64,000 bases of DNA from Bilabrum cf. latius (Eukaryota > Bigyra: Bicosoecida > Bigyra > Bicosoecida): positions 558,001-622,000 of the forward strand of contig OZ237762.1 of the NCBI GenBank assembly GCA_965178125.1. Reading direction: 5' to 3'. Positions 22,616 through 37,600 of the stretch are shown here, piece by piece (positions within the stretch are counted from its first letter, which is position 1; every line of letters begins with the position of its first letter). The notes under the pieces were generated by a model, which ran no database searches, was not told the origin of the DNA, and was given only the letters and a program-made list of their open reading frames with translations. A program made the translations under genes and the position numbers.

Positions 22616-24831
22616 ATGGGTTTGTTTACCTCGGCAAGCAAGGCATGGCATGGAATCAAAGGGTGGATTCATGATCAAGTGATGTGGCTGCTCATCGGAC
22701 AGTCGATCATCTACAATATGGTTAGATATTTGTTGGAATGTGCCCTGAGGCAACGTGGATCAATGTGTGTTTGCTTTCCGTAGCTCCAACAAATGTAATG
22801 AAATGGACATCAAGGATAACTACTTGCTATTTTCTTGCCTGCCTATCGTGCTTCTCTCGGCGAGATGGAGCGCTTCGCAAAGCATTATTCCAGTTGACCT
22901 GCACCAGACACCTCATGCTTTTCTCGGCCACTTTTGGATCGCAGAGCTGGGAAGATCCACGAATCGACCACGAGCTATTTAAGTTTAACGGAAGCGACGT
23001 TATCGTAACGTTGACCTCGGCAGGAGACCAGGTGCTCGACTACCTGCTGGCGTCGCCCAAGAAGGTAATCTCCGTGGACCTCAACGAGCGCCAGAACGCC
23101 CTGCTTGAGCTCAAGCTGGCATCCATCCGCGAACTTTCGTACGAAGAGTTCTTCGCCATCTTCGCTTCGAGCGACGGCGACGTGTTCAAGAAGAACTACC
23201 AGACCAAGCTCCGCAAGCACCTGACGGCCAAGAGCAAGGCCTTCTGGGACGCGAACCAGACCATTTTCGACAACTACTTCTTCTGGTCCGGCGCGTGCGG
23301 CAACCTCGTGCGCTACGGCATGCTTGTGATGCGCTACGTCTTCGGCCTGAACGGCCTCCTGGACGAGCTGGAGCACTGCGAGTCCTTGGAGAAGCAGAGG
23401 CAGATTGTGGAGCAGTACCGCGGCCGGCTCGAGAACGTGTACTGGTTCCTGCACGCGACGAGCAGGCTTTGGGCGCCCTTCATCGCCGTGCCCGCCTCTC
23501 AGCTTGACCTGTACGAGGGCAACATCATGAAGGAGGCCCTGGACTCTATCCTGAGCAAGACCCACCTCGCGTCTGACAACTACTTCTTCTTCGGGCAGTT
23601 CTACGGGTACTGGACCAAGGAGTGCTGCCCTAGGTACCTCAAGGAAGAGCATTGGGACACTCTCGTGCGCAACGTGGACCGCGTGGAGGTGCACCACGCC
23701 CTCCTGGGCGAGGTCATCGGCAAGTGCCCCGACAAGAGCATCACGTGCATGTCGCTGCTCGACCACATGGACTGGATGTCCGATGAGATCATCCTGGATT
23801 GCTTCAAGGACTACGTGAAGAAGCTCGCCCCCGGCGCGCGCATCTTCTGGCGCAGCTTCAGCGACTTCCAGCACATCGCGCCCTTGCAGTACCTCCACTT
23901 CCACCAGAAAGAGGTGGAGCAGGTCATCGAGGAGAACCCCGACCGGGTCATGATGTACAAGAAGACCTTCTTCGCGACCGTGCCCGACGAGTTCGATGTG
24001 CTCCCCCGCACCAAGTACGAACCCCAGGCGACCATCACCCAGGACCTCAGCGTGCTCTTCAACATGTACGTCAAGCCGATCTCGGGGACCGACCACAAGG
24101 CCCGCCTCGAGAGCTTCTACGAGAACCAGAAAGACAACTACGACGTGTTCAGGCACAGGTTCCTCCACGGCCGCTGGCCCATGGCGTGCGCCATGCCCTC
24201 CCCCAAGGACGCCGTGTGGGTGGACATCGGCGGCGGCACGGGCAGCAACCTCGAGTTCTTCGGCAAGGAGGGCATCCGCAACTTCAAGCAGGTGTACATC
24301 CTGGACCTCTGCGAGCCCCTTTTGGAGGTCGCCGAGAAGCGCGTCAAGGCCAACGGCTGGGAGGACAAGGTCAAGTGCGTCATGGGAGACGCGTGCGACC
24401 AGTCCCAGGACGGTGCGGAGGGCAAGCTCCCCGCACCCGGCACCGTGGACGTCATCACCTTCAGCTACTCGCTTACCATGATCCCCGATTGGAAGGCTGC
24501 ATTGGACCACGCCTACTCTCTCCTCAAGCCCGGAGGCATCATCGCCATCGGCGACTTCACCGTCACCAAGCAGCACAGCTGGTTCACCCGCAGCCTGTGG
24601 CCCGCCATCTTCAGCCTGGACGGCATCAAGCTCTCCACCGAGCACATTCCCCAGCTGGAGACCATGTTCAAGCGCCTGGCCTGCAAGGTGCGAAGGGGGG
24701 GGTTCCCCTACCTCAACTGGATCCCCTTCGCCCAGTGCCCGTTCTACCATTTCATCGGGCAGAAGCCCGGTGGCAAGCAGTTCGGACCCAACGGTGACAC
24801 GGACAGGATTCCCCCCCTGGACGTGGAGTAA
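22616..24831 (+). CDS. BTA1: Betaine lipid (DGTS) synthase, BtaA-BtaB fusion
   Basis: 663 residues. Exon 1 is 22616-22720 and exon 2 is 22945-24831; the intron gttaga...gatcgcag is in phase 0. The junction restores YNM-SWEDPRID, the conserved BtaA start. The BtaA half (about residues 35-400) has SAGDQVLDYLL and VISVDLNERQNALLELKLA. It moves the 3-amino-3-carboxypropyl group from SAM to diacylglycerol. The BtaB half (about 460-663) has VDIGGGTGSNLEF and SYSLTMIPDW, a SAM methyltransferase that makes three N-methylations to give DGTS. Exon 1 encodes a hydrophobic helix (VMWLLIGQSIIYN) that may help membrane contact. DGTS replaces phosphatidylcholine in many algae and fungi, often under phosphate limitation. 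The gene contains no in-frame TAG; the stop is TAA. Confidence 0.93.
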
Positions 24832-25652
24832 GCAGGGCGTTCGTTCCTGTTTGAGCTAGATTTTGCATCTTGGGAGGATGGGTTTTGAGGCAGAGTCGAG
24901 GAGGAGGATCTGGAATCTGGACGGCGGGTCTGGATAGGAGGAGTTGAGACTGTGCTTGTGCTTGGCAGCTGGTTGGCGATGAACGGGGCAGGGAGTGGGT
25001 GCGAGTTTGGCTGGCCAGCTGTCTTTGGCGTCGATCATTGTGTTTTTGCTCGGGTGGTTTGGGGCGGTGGCTTGCGGGGCTGTTCGGCAGGATGACCAGT
25101 TGGTGTGGCGTGTGCCGCGGTGGTGGCAATCACGGACTGCGATGGCTTGTTGGTTGCGCGGGTTTTCTCTCGCTGGCATTCGTGGATGGAGACACCTGTG
25201 CTTGGGATCCACTGGGTTCTTTTGAACCCGGTGTGAGGTTGCTTGCGTCGGGAGGCGGATGGTGTTTTGGACCCGGTTGGCGGCTTGATTTGATCGTGTG
25301 ACTAGCAAGTGGAAAGATCTTGTAAATTCCGTTGGCTGAAGACGGCATTAGCCTTGACCGTGATCCACCAGTTGTCAAACGGAGGAACCCGGAACCATCA
25401 GGCCGAAGCTAACCATCGCGCATATAATCACGCCAGGCAAGGACAAATGGAACGAAGAAGACTGCGGTTTGGTCTAAAAGAACGCATATGGACTTCGGCA
25501 GCATTTGTAGGGCAGTTTGCGGACCCTTATGCAAGTGGTGAGACTACGCATGAGTGGCAGTCAAGGATCGTTAGCTTGCGGATTTCGCATTTTCGAGATG
25601 TTCAACCGATTCCTTAAGGTGACGCGCAGGCACTGGATGCGAAGGTGGTCAC
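24832..25652. other. Intergenic between BTA1 and giant gene 1
   Basis: About 820 bp with no supported gene. It must hold the BTA1 3' UTR and the promoter of giant gene 1. A TGA at 25620-25622 closes the giant gene's frame upstream of its ATG. Confidence 0.45.
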
Positions 25653-28600
25653 ATGGCACCATCCCTGCGGACTCTTGCTCGCATTCTCAGAGGCTTAGTG
25701 TCCAATTCCTGCGGTGATCCACCAGTCACTGATGAAGTTTGCTAGGCCCTGCGTTCCATTGCAGATAAAATGGTAGTAGCCGCTCGCTATGGGGAATAGC
25801 TTCTAAAGGGCGCCAACGAACCGCAAGTGCTAATGCGCGTGGCGGCGCGTGCTGCGGACGAATGCGCATAGCTTGCGGTTGGTGCCAGCATGCTGCTGCC
25901 CGGGGGATGGAGATCCGCAAGTGGTGGTCACGCAATCATGTTTCTTATCGAGCGGCAGGCACACGATTCGTATCTATTTGCTGTCATTAACACTGGGTCG
26001 GGCGCTGAGCATCATCCGAGGACTAGACTGAAGCATCCTCTGGAATCGGAGCAAGCGAGAACAGCAATTGCCCTCAAGAACATACCGCTATCGCGCATCT
26101 CGGACCGTGGAATTTGGTTCATGATGCATGGTATGTCATTTTCTTCGTCAACTCCATCGACCAAGAACGACCTGTACGAGGTGCTCCTCCCGCACCTGGC
26201 GGGCAAGACGACCCTTCGGGAAGCGATGATCGAGGCTGCGGGCGAGCACGGGCCCTTCGCGACCCTGCAGCGGGCGGGGTCCTGCTACTACAGGTGCGTG
26301 CTGCACGCGCTGCGCTACATGATGCAGCGGATGGCATTCGCGCCTGATCAGATCAAGCAGGTGACCTTCGCCGTCCGCCTGCAGTACCTTCGTGTGGCGC
26401 TGCGTCAGCTGCGTGCAGGTGTCGGTGACGAGGCCCCGGCAGTGGACGAAGAGAGGGACGAGGACGATGACGTGGAGGAGAAGGACTGGGAGGAGATCGA
26501 GGACGAGCAGGACGAGGAGCTCAAGGCGCTCGAGGCAGAAGTGGGCATCGAGGCGCCCAAGAGCTCCGACGTGCCGACGTCGGAGGGTGGCAAGGGGGCG
26601 GTTGGTTCCGCAAGCAGCGGCGCCGCGTCGGGCGCGGGCGCATCTGAGAGCAAGACGAGCGAGGAGGAGGCCCCTCTGGGCAGGATCGTGCTGCTGCCCT
26701 GGGAGGTCCGTATCCTGGACATCGCCTGCAGGCAGACTGCGCGGGCCGCTGCCAAGAGGAGAACCACGGGGCTGCTGGACGACGCAGGCACTCGTCACAC
26801 ATCGGAGCTGATCCGGGAGATTCGATTCCGGACAGCCTTGCTTGACCACACGGGGGCCATGGGGCTTACCCCTGACGAGGCCTCTGAGCTGGGGCCCGAG
26901 GTGGTGGCCATGTGCGAGAGGCAGGCCCTGGTGCTGGGCCCTCCCAAACTGGGGCTGGGCGCGTCTATCCCTGCGGAACCGGTGCGCGGCTTCCATGGCT
27001 GGGACGCAGTGGCTGACATGCGCTCCACGGACGTGTTCGCAGGCGGCGAGGCAGCTACGAGCGCTGATCCGTTCCTGGACCTGACCGAGCCCAGCAAGCC
27101 CAAGCGGGACAGCTGGGGCCGCGTGCTTGTGGGAGCAGAGGCGCGGGAGGACGTCGAGGAGCTGGGCCCCGAGGACTACGTGAAGGCTCAGCGCTAGCAG
27201 TTTTAGAAGACATTCAAAGCGCTGACAAGGGCTCAGGGACGCTGCGTGCAGATGATTCGGCAGGCGCATGGAGGCCTGGGTGACTCTGCGAAGATGCTGC
27301 TCCGCGCCTACATCGAAGAGGTGATCCTGGAGCGGGTGCCGATCCCTCAGGCCCCGGTGGTGCTGTCGGGCAGCGAAGATGACGACGAAGACGACAAGAA
27401 GAAGGAGGAGGGAGAGACCTCGGGTGCTGGTGACTCGGAACGCAAGACGGCAGAGGGCAAGCAGGACGACGAGGACACCGGTGATGCACCTCCCCTTGTC
27501 AAGTCCACCGATGACGGCGGGCCACTGCGGCCCGGAGTGGACCCGCAAGCTGTGCCCTAGGACGTGGTGGCTGCACATGGAGATGCAGCTGCATCCAGGG
27601 ACGCGGCCCGCAGCCTCAAGAACAGGCCTGACGTGTTCGACTGCGCCGAACTCTCGCAGCTGGAGCAGAGGACCCTCCTCTCCACAATTTTTGCCATACT
27701 GCAATCCTACCTGTGCGTCACTTGCAGTCTTGAGCACATTCGGCAGTACGGTGGACATGTGCATCTGACTGTCGCTGCCCTGCACGCGCTGTGGGAGCGG
27801 GTGGCACGGATTGAGGCCACTGACGGTCCGCTGGGCGTGACGACTGTGCTGAACCACGGATCCAGGCACAGCACCCCGGGGGGGCAGGTGGACAAGTCCG
27901 CCGGCGATGCCGATGGAGGTGCTGCAGCAGGTGCATCCTCTGGCGCAGGCGCAGACGATGCTGCTCCGAGGGGAGGCGTTGATCACAAGACCTGGGGCCG
28001 TCTTTACGGGTTGGTGCCCATTGAGCCAGCGATCCACATCCGGTTGGATGCGTGCGGTACTCGTTCCTTCCGCTATCACATGCAGTACGGGCTGATGAGC
28101 ACCCCTGCAGCGGTGGCAGCGCGCCCGCTGGTGCTGGAGTACTTTAGGGGCATGGAAGAGCAGTCGCACGGGTTTGCCTTCCACTACCCTCTGAAGCGCT
28201 TCAACAAGATCACGAGGGAGTACTCTCTCGAACAAGTACATCTCTGTTGGAACGCCAGCTTGTCTCTACTTGACCTTACTCCAGAGGCTGAAATCACCGA
28301 TGGCGATATCTACGTAGATAGGAAGCGAGAACGCCCTCGCGGGTAGCCGAAGCCTGTTGTAGACGAGCTTCCAACGCTTGAATAGCTATCCGAGAAGCAA
28401 AAGATCCGGATCTTCATGGCAACGAAGTGGGCCTACCGTGACTGTCCTGAGCTAGACCAACTAAGGTGCCTTGCCATCCTATCGCACATTGGGCTTCAGT
28501 ACTCCCCAAATGCTTCCAGCAGTGCTGGGAGAATTCCAGGGTAGGTAGTAGCAAGAGCAATACCCAGATATCCGGACCCGGATCCTAAGTCCCCGTTGCA

Positions 28601-31600
28601 TCTCCGGATTCACATGTACTCTGGTTCTATCCCGATTTCGGGATCAACAGACTTGCGCGACAAGCTGACTGAGCCTGGCTTTATCCTGTACCGCGCTGAT
28701 CCCACCCATGGCAGCCTCGACGATTTCAAGCTGACAGGCAGGGGCGAAGGAGCAGAAGAGATGGTGCTGCGTGCGGTAAACCTGCCCGACTACGATGGAT
28801 CTGTCTCACCTCAGGACGCCGAAGGGCTCCTGCTGTCCCTGTGCGCGAAGTACATGCGGATCCCTATGCTGCTGCGGTTCCTGGCGGGAGGCAGGCTGGG
28901 CGCACTGTCCCATCCTGAGGTGCAGCGACTGGTGGAGCGGGTGCTGTTTGAGCCATACCACTACTCTGATGCCGCGAGAGAGCGCAAGAATCGTGCTCTC
29001 AAGTTCGCCCATGCCGTGGATGCAGACGTGTCGGCCAGACAGAGGCGCGAGGAGAAGGCAAAGAGGAAGGCAGAGGCAGAGGCAGGGCCTCAGGAGACGC
29101 GCACCACAGTTGGCGATGTGGCAAATGATTCTGGTGAGCAGAAGGGAAGCGATTTTGTGCGCAAGGGTACAGCTAAGGAAGATGAACCGGAGCTTCCCTC
29201 GCTGGAGCTGATCGAGCGTGTTCCTCTACAGGGCCCGGTTGAGCGTGATGTGCTGGGCACGAGGCAGAGCTTCCTGGTGAACGAGCTGAGGGTGGCTCCT
29301 GGCGGGGTGATTGACCCGCTGCTGGCCATGGCGCACGAGGTGGTGCGGATGTGCACGGACCAACCCACCGGTGGATTCAGCTCCACGTTCCTGTTCCTGA
29401 CAGGCGCCATCAGCAAGGTGCTTTCGTTCCTCAAAGACGTGGGCCAGTGCAGTGCATTCACATCGACCCTCGCGCAGCAAGCTGGCAAGAGGGCCATGGA
29501 GCGTGCGGCTCTCTTTCTTCAGGGCACCGCGAGAGCAAAGCTGCTAGACATGATTCGCAAGCAAGTTCAGGTTTGCGCCGCAATTCGTACGAATGCAAGG
29601 AGCAAGGAGCATTCATCTAGGACCTTTTCGACAATGGGTGGTACTACAGCCAAGCAGTCTCTCTTGGCACTACTGAGGCTGCATGCGCACCAAGTGATTT
29701 TGATCGAGGCTGCATCTGGAGTATTGTCAGAGCTGAGCGTGTCCGATGCAACACAATTCCTGGGGTCAGCAGCACTTGTCCGCTCCTGGACGACCAAAAT
29801 AAGTTTTATTGTGGGACCAGGAACGAGCAGTATATCTTCAAATGTGTCTTTGACAGATGGCAGGGACGTGCAAGTACCCGCACTTGATGTATTTAACGCG
29901 ATGCTTCGCTTGAGGCAAAGCGCCATGCGTGCGATCTCGCTGGCCCCGTTGACAGAGCGCCTGGCCTGCTTGTCCTCTATCGCCGCCACTGCACTGCGGC
30001 AGGATTCCACGGCTATTGGCAAGTGGAGGCCCGCACAGAAGGATGATATGGTGTGCGAACGGACGCTAGAGTCGCAGCATCCCATCGTTGCCTCAAGTTC
30101 TGCCACGGAAATAGTTCGCTTTCCGGGGGCCAAGAGCATCACAGTATCATTTGATGAACGAATGCACATGGATGATACAAACGAAGTGCACTTGTACAAG
30201 AGTGAAGACCTTGATGAGACCTGGAGCCCCTCGGGAGGGTACGGTTCCCAGGAATCGAAACTACCTGGTGTAGGTGGTCAGCCTCCACTCGTTATCCCCG
30301 CCGATCATGTCGTGGTTGTGTATAGCACGAAAATTAAAAGGCAGCTTAAGAGCACGAATTATTCTACAAAGCTGCCTTGGGGAGTTCGGTGCACACTAAC
30401 TGCCGAAGTCTCCGAGCAGACTGCGAATGTCCTGGTTGAGTCGTTCGGCACCGGAGAAGACGGCAAGCCCAAGGCACAGCTGAGGTGGTGCAAGCGCGCC
30501 CTGGCCAAGTGCAACAACGACGAGGACGCTGCCCGCGAGTGGCTGGAGGCGAACTTGGACGACATGCGCGAGATGGACGAAGCCCGCAAGCGCAACCTTG
30601 AGCAGCAGGCAGAGGAAAGCGAGGCGGCAGGGTTCTACCGCGACAGCAAGTCAGGCATGGAGCTCAACGTGCAAACGGCAGAGGTGTACGTCCAGGGCAG
30701 GTCCATGTTCCCCATTCCCAGCTCGGTGTCAAGCCACACCCGCTTCTAGAGCATTTTCGGTAGCGACACGCCCCTGTGTGCATTGATCGACACGTCCCAG
30801 TACCGGACTAGGTACGAAATCCGGCACCAGGTGCACAGGATGACGATTTCCGCATGGACGGCGGGATACAAGATGAAGCCGCAAGCGCTGCCACCGCCCA
30901 AGGGAGCCATCCTGTCAGAGGCGGCCCTGAGGCCTCCAGTAGAGGTGCCCAGGCCTGTGCTGCAGAACTCGAACACAACCGCAGGGATCGTTAACGAGGA
31001 CTTCAGGAACGAGTCCATCCTTGAGCTCGTGCCCTCTACTCACATTGCACGGGAGGGCGAGGGCTGGACCCCTGGCGTGGATCCCCCGCTGCCCATTGGC
31101 GATGTGCCTGTGGACATGAGCAACCCTCTTGAGGACCAGGGGGAGGCATCGGCTGACGTGTTCTACTGGGGCCAGCCGGTGCTGCGGGAAGGCGTCGTGT
31201 ACTTCCGTGGGCAGCGATACAAGCAGGAGTACGTGAAGGAGGACGCCGGGTGGCTGGGCGAGATCTTTGGCGAGTCTAGCCACCTGCCCCTGCCCGGTGG
31301 TGTTGACCTGAAGGCTGCCAAGATCTGGGTCAGCGACAAGTTGGCTGCAGCGATGGAGGACGGTGGTGCACTGGGCAAGACTGCCGGTGACTCTGCGATC
31401 GACGATGCCATCATGGCCAGTCGTGGACCAGGCGACCCATCTGAGGACACGGCCGATGGGCAGGCAAGGCTTCGGCAGTACTAGTACATGGCCATGGTGG
31501 CGAGATAGGCCTTGGGCGCGGAAGGCAAAGAGGACGATCACGGATCAGAGGAAGCGCGGGACAGTTCTGTGCCCAGCCCTGTGCTCGGAACGATGCTAGT

Positions 31601-34600
31601 AGAATTCCTCAAAGCTCGATATGCGGGTGGAGGCTGCCATCCCGCAGTTTGGATCGAAGCCGAGGTTCTCAGCGACCGCAAGACGGTACTCATGTACCGT
31701 GTTGTCGAGCAAAACAGACAGACGGAACGACGCTTCCTGTCTACCTCTGACGAGCGATTTGCGCTCAGTACCTCTACTTACACTGCAAATTGCCTACGCA
31801 AGAAACGTTTGCCGCATCCTCTAGCGCAGTACATGGCAGAAGACACTTGTCTTAGCGGATACGGTGCTGTATTTGGATCTTTCACTAGAAAATAGGCGGC
31901 GGTTTACTACGAAGGTGATACCGTGTGGTCGGTGGACATGGAGCGACAGTGCCTCCTGGACCTACCTGCCGTGGACAGGCTTGTCAACCTGAGCTATGCC
32001 GACGGCAAGGGACTAGAGGACGATGAGCCAGCTGAGGAAGACGCGGCTGCACAGGCAGGCGACGATGATGAGGACGAGGACTTGGCTGGCATCGATCGGG
32101 TGGCGAACAACCCGCTCCTGTATCCCCGCACGCAAGAGAGGTATGTGTCTGAGGGCCAGCTGGCCAACCTGATCCCTGCCGCGCTGTCGGACAGCTACGA
32201 GTTCTGGGGTGCGGCAGGCGACAAGTACTTCGGATCAAGCATAGGAAGCGCCGCGGCTTGGCGCGCTGCATCGTTCCTATCCGTGGCAAGTGCCGGTGGG
32301 GATGGCCACAGGGGGGCTGATGCTGTGCCTGAAGCCGTCTTTACAGGCTATCCGCTGGTGGATGCGTTGCGAGACTCGCACCAGGATGCAGACACTATCA
32401 CCCTTGTGAGGGTATTCCGGCGTTTCTACAGCAAGGAGCATTCCGCGGGTCTGCCTATCACTCTGCAGGACATGGCTTCCGGCACCGAGATTGCGAAGCA
32501 GATCCTGGGGAGCTCTGGTGCGCGAGTGGATGTGGAGGCCGTGGTGACCCGCATGTCTCTGTCGAACTTCTTGGAGTTCAAACGACTGTCGTCTATCATT
32601 GCAGTGGTGGCTGACAAGAGAGCGAGCGCCGCAGATGGCGCAGCAGCTGGCGATGGTGCTGTTGTGGTGTCTCCAGAGGAGGCCACGGCGGAGGCAGAGG
32701 CACGCGAGCTGGCTGCCCGCATCCCGTGCCAGACGCTGATCAACCCGCTTCGGGTGCAGTCCGACACGATGAAGAAAGTGGTGGATCTGATCGTACGTAT
32801 CGAGCCTCTATCTGGATCGTTGATCTGGTCAAGTGGGGCTGGGCTGGCCCTGCTGGGCGACTCGCTGTCGTTGAGCCGCATCGAGTGCGTGAGGCTAGGC
32901 ACCGCTTTCGAGCCCAAGGTGGTCAGCGCCAATGCAGCAGTGGCCGAGAAACTATCCAAGGGCCAGACAGTGGACTGGGGCACGGAGCAGCCAAAGTATG
33001 TGAAGCAGGTGCGGCTGATGAGCACGGATGTCTCTGGGGCGTACATCAGCGATCGGCGCGACAGCAGCATGGCCAAGGTGCTGGCATCCCTGCCGCACGG
33101 AGTTGTACTAGAGAATGACATGCACCAGCTGTTTGTCATGCATCCAGGGTGCCATTATCAAATTTTGAGCATTGGGGAAGCGCCCTTATCTACAGATAGG
33201 CGAATGCGTTGGGATTGGTCTCCGCTTGTGAGAGCGGGTGCAGACAAGGGCTTCTACGTGTACCGCCTACACGAGGCCAACGCATTCGTGCACTTCAATA
33301 GTCCCGAGTCTGCTTTCTTCATGGCTGCCTCAGCTGTGGGTGCCCAGGTATTCGACTTGGCCTCGTACAGCATCCGTGGCTGCAGGATAGAGGGTGCCAT
33401 GTCAAACCCGATGAGTTATGCTGCGCGTATGGCGCTTAGTGTGCAGGCTGAGCATCCAGACGCAGTAGCAATTTTGATTCGTTTGCATCATCAGCGACTT
33501 CAAGCTTCCCAAATGACGCTGGGCGGAGATTTGGGTGTGTCCACCGGTGAAGTTGACAAGCTACTCCGACAGTACGACGTTAAACGATCGGCTATGCGCC
33601 CTCAGCTGGCTCCTAACCCAGAGGAGGAGCTAGCCCTGAAGCTCTTTGCTGGGAACGTTAATGACGGAACGGCGCACCTACTTCAAGCTGCTCTTTAGCA
33701 CAACAAACACACAGCAGCGGGCAGCCAGTCATCAGGGTGTTCAGCATCTGTCTCAAGAAATCAAAGAGTCGATGTCGAATTCCAGATTCGCAAAAGGCCA
33801 AGTTTTTCACCAGGCATGGCCCGGCAGCTGCTTCGGGTACATGTACCAGGAGCCTCTGTTGTATACTTCGCAGCTGCATCCGGTGGCTATCTGAAGAAAG
33901 GTAGGCAAGTGGTCAAGGTCTGGCACGATGAAGCTTGTACGATCCCAGTCCGCTCTCGGTGGGACCCGAATGAAGAATCGCCGAGGCTGCTGCAGTTGAC
34001 CGGAAATAGCAAATTCAATGATATTTCCACCCGCACATCACCCTGGCCAAATGGTTTCAGCGTTGATCGATGCGCTGTGATACTTGGTGATACGTTTTAT
34101 ATTGAGTATATCGACAACGGCCGTGACAGCTCTGATGAGGACTAGAGAATGTTCGAAGAAGCCAATTTGCGCAAAGACATCACGGGTCACACTGTGCGCA
34201 CGCAGATTCGAGACATGGATTCATAGAAAGAGCCGTACGTGTACGTCAATGGTTGTCAGATCAAGATTTAGGCATCTGTCCCGCTCAAGAGCCTGGGCGA
34301 GATCCGCGAGGCGATCAAGCACGACGCAATCGCGTGCCGTGCCGACTTGGAGACGAGAGACGAAGATTGCGGGGGGGGCAAGTCTGCCCTGGCTGCTGTT
34401 GGCGGGGCTAGTGATAGCATTGAGGCCTCTGAGTCTGGCGCTGACTCCGACTCGAGCTGGAAGGTGTCAAACTACACGGAGATCTTGCTGTCTGAGGGCA
34501 AGCCCTGGGACAGCCATTCTCGGCGTGTAATGAGCGGGGAGCTGAAGCTCGTGGATGACATGAGTCTGGTGCAGGGTGTGGATTACGACCACGAGTACCC

Positions 34601-37600
34601 AACCAGCAGCTCGATTGAGGCTACTGGGGGCATCCCAGTGGTCATGCCTGCGAGCAAAGTCACTACGCCTGGTGCGGTTGTAGCACATCAGGCTTTCCGC
34701 ACGATCGGCAGCGCTTTGGAGCTCGATTTCGAGGAGAGCTTGAGGAGGAAGAAGGTGTATGACAAGTATCTTGAGGACCAGAAGAGGGCTAAGAAAGATG
34801 CAGTTGCGAGTGCTGCAGAGTTAACAAAACATGACGCCTGTCTCCAGACAGGCTCTCCTGGCAGTGGCAAGACGAATGTTTCAAGCACCAAATCAGCAGA
34901 AGATGCTCGGAACGAGTAGAACACAGTCATTGGGCTGGGCCTATTTGATAAGCTTTCGTCGTCAATGGGCACTACCATAGCGTCTTGGATGTGCAACACA
35001 GCTCCTGATGACACAAGTGGATTCTCTGGCTCCGCAGATTCCGCTGGATATAGTGATGGTGAGCTAAGTGACGCACAGCTCCGGCAGGGTCTTGCGTCAA
35101 AGTGCCACTTGCTAGGTAACGGTCTTCAGTTTGGGGCTTTCAGATGGTTGTACAACTTAGCTACAGGTCGAAGTAGATGCGATTATCTTGAGGGCAAGCC
35201 CATACGAACGCCCAGATTCATTCGCGCCAGAGCTGCGCAAGTTAGGCAGCAAGTAGAGGCCCACAAGGAAGAATAGAAACAGGAATTGAGTGGTGTATCT
35301 GCTGAAAAAAGGCTTGAAATCTCAAAGAGGAGAAGGGCAGAGGAAGAGGCCCGGAGAACCACACCGCGGCAGGTAGCCGTTCCGCACGCAAGTTCAGACT
35401 CAATCCTCGCAGTTGCTATTCGCTCAACGGTCCGTCAGATCAATGAACAAGCACGCCATTATGAGGATCAAGATGGAACTATTATGGCTGCTCTTCTTAT
35501 TTTGGCAGCGAGCACGCTTGCACGGCGGGTCCGTGAAGCAGGTGGCCTCTCTAAAAGCTTCGTTGCTCAGGGACCCGACAACTTTGACCATCAATCTGCT
35601 TTGAAAGACACTTTTATTGGGCTGCATCGCCTCGGTGAGGGATCTAGCATGTCCGATGAGGATCTCATGGCCATGCTCATCGACTTAGATGTTGCATTTG
35701 AGCTCAAGGCTCGTGAAAGGGTAGCAGCAAGTGGCGGGGAAGTCCGCAAAGCTTCTGAACTGCTTCGACCTCAGTACGCGACCAAGCTGCTCGACCATGA
35801 TCGTAATTTTATCGGTCCGCTTCCTATTGTAATACGATCGGTGATGATTCGCTACATCGTGGGTGAGACTTGCCGCACCACAAGCACGAACCACTGGCCC
35901 CCCTTCATGGCAGACCTGCCCGGCCAGGTGGTCGATGCCACGCAGGTGCTGGGCAGCCTCAACACCAGGCCCATGATCGTCGCGAGAGGTTCCAACGAGA
36001 TCGGAGTGTCGCCAGTCGACGGATCTGGAATGACTGACGGCGAGACAGGCACAATCGTCACGCCGGAGCAGTACGCAGCCTACCGCTCGCAGCCAGTGGC
36101 AGACTACATCCGTAAGCAGTTTACCACTGCAGCTGGATGTGCGGTGGTGGATCTCGGTGAAGCTGACCCAATCGTGCTGGCCCCAGCGGAGGGCCATCCA
36201 GACCACCCGGACGGTGCCTTCAGCGAGGATGCTCCCTTCGCCTTGCCCGAGGACACACCTGAGGCGCAGTCGGGCGTGGGCAAGAAGCTGCTGGACCGCA
36301 TCAAGAACGACGTGAAGACCAGTGCAGTGGCAGCCAGGGAGCAGATGGAGAACCAGCTGAGGTGCATGACTCACGACAAGCTGCAGGTGCTCAGGGACTT
36401 CGTGCGAAGCTTCGGAAGTGATGGCGCTGCAAGGTCTGTGCTGACAGCGCCCTCCACCGAGGCAATGCAGCGGGTGTGTCTGGACGCTGCTGGCGTGCTG
36501 TGGAAGATCGACGGCATGTGCTCCTCGCTGGGCTTCACAGAAGGCCAGGCGTCTCAGCAGGGCCTGTCTAGCCTGCTGCAGCTGTACGGGGATAGGCAAG
36601 TTCAGGCCACTGGAGCCATGAGCCCCGGTGCCTCTGTCGATGGCACAAGCAACCTGAGCCAGTTGGCGGGACTCAAGTCGCGGCCCACCTTCGAGATCGT
36701 TGTGCAGTCGATGCTGACTCAGGGAGGGAGAGATGATCTGCTGTCCGCGATTGGCCTGCCTCTGGAAGACAGCACCAGGCGCACTGCAGAGACCGGCGAG
36801 CAGATCGTGATGTCGGCCATGCTGCGTGCATCTCGCAGTCTGCACGCTCGTCGCAGCAGTCAGATGGCCCGTGGGCTGTTCAAGAAGCTTGAGTCTATCC
36901 TGGTGGCATCTGTCCGCAGCACCTTCGCTCTGTCGGTGCTTCCTGCAGAGGGGGGGGGCTCGACGGAGGTGCTTGCCAGCATCGAGGGCAGCTTGATGGC
37001 CGCTGCAGGCATGGCATAGTGGGTGCATGGTGGCTGGATCTCCAGCGGCGGGCCAGTGGTGCTGCCCACGAGGAAGCAGGCACAGCTGGCGGTGTAGGCA
37101 TCCCGCATGAGCGTGCAGGAGGCAGTGGCTCGGCTATCGGCTTGGCAGCTGACTGCATGTGCGTGTGCCGGTGCACTCGGACCTGTGGGCAGCCCGATGG
37201 CAGCTCGGAACGCGAGGCTTGGTGCACTGCTGGCGAACATGTCCAGCGTGGTGACGCATGACTCCGTTGAGGGCAGGCTGTCAGCTGCGAAGACGGCAGT
37301 GGCAGTGGCTATGCACCTGGCCAAGGAGGCTGGAGGTGTGTCTGCTGCTCACGTGCACGCGCTATCCATCAGCGATGCCAGCGGGCTGGATGAGAGCTCT
37401 GTGGAGGGCGTGCTGTCACCCGCCATCGTGCTGCAGTTGAATGCTGCAGGGAGACCCATCCATGGCGCTGTGCCCGACGCGGTAGGCAAAGCAGTGCTGA
37501 TCGATGCCGCCGACGACGCTGTTGCTGGTGAAGGCTTGAACGATGCCACGCACGTGATCGCGGCTCGAGGCGCTGCCCATCGGGCGCTGGGTCTGCTGTC

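Noticed and set aside
22975-24750. Long open frame on the minus strand opposite BTA1
   Set aside because: It is the antisense shadow of a GC-rich coding exon, with a repetitive Val/Leu/Glu composition and no family similarity.
26148-28241. 697-codon minus-strand frame opposite giant gene 1
   Set aside because: It is an antisense shadow. The plus strand carries the family motifs and is open through TAG.
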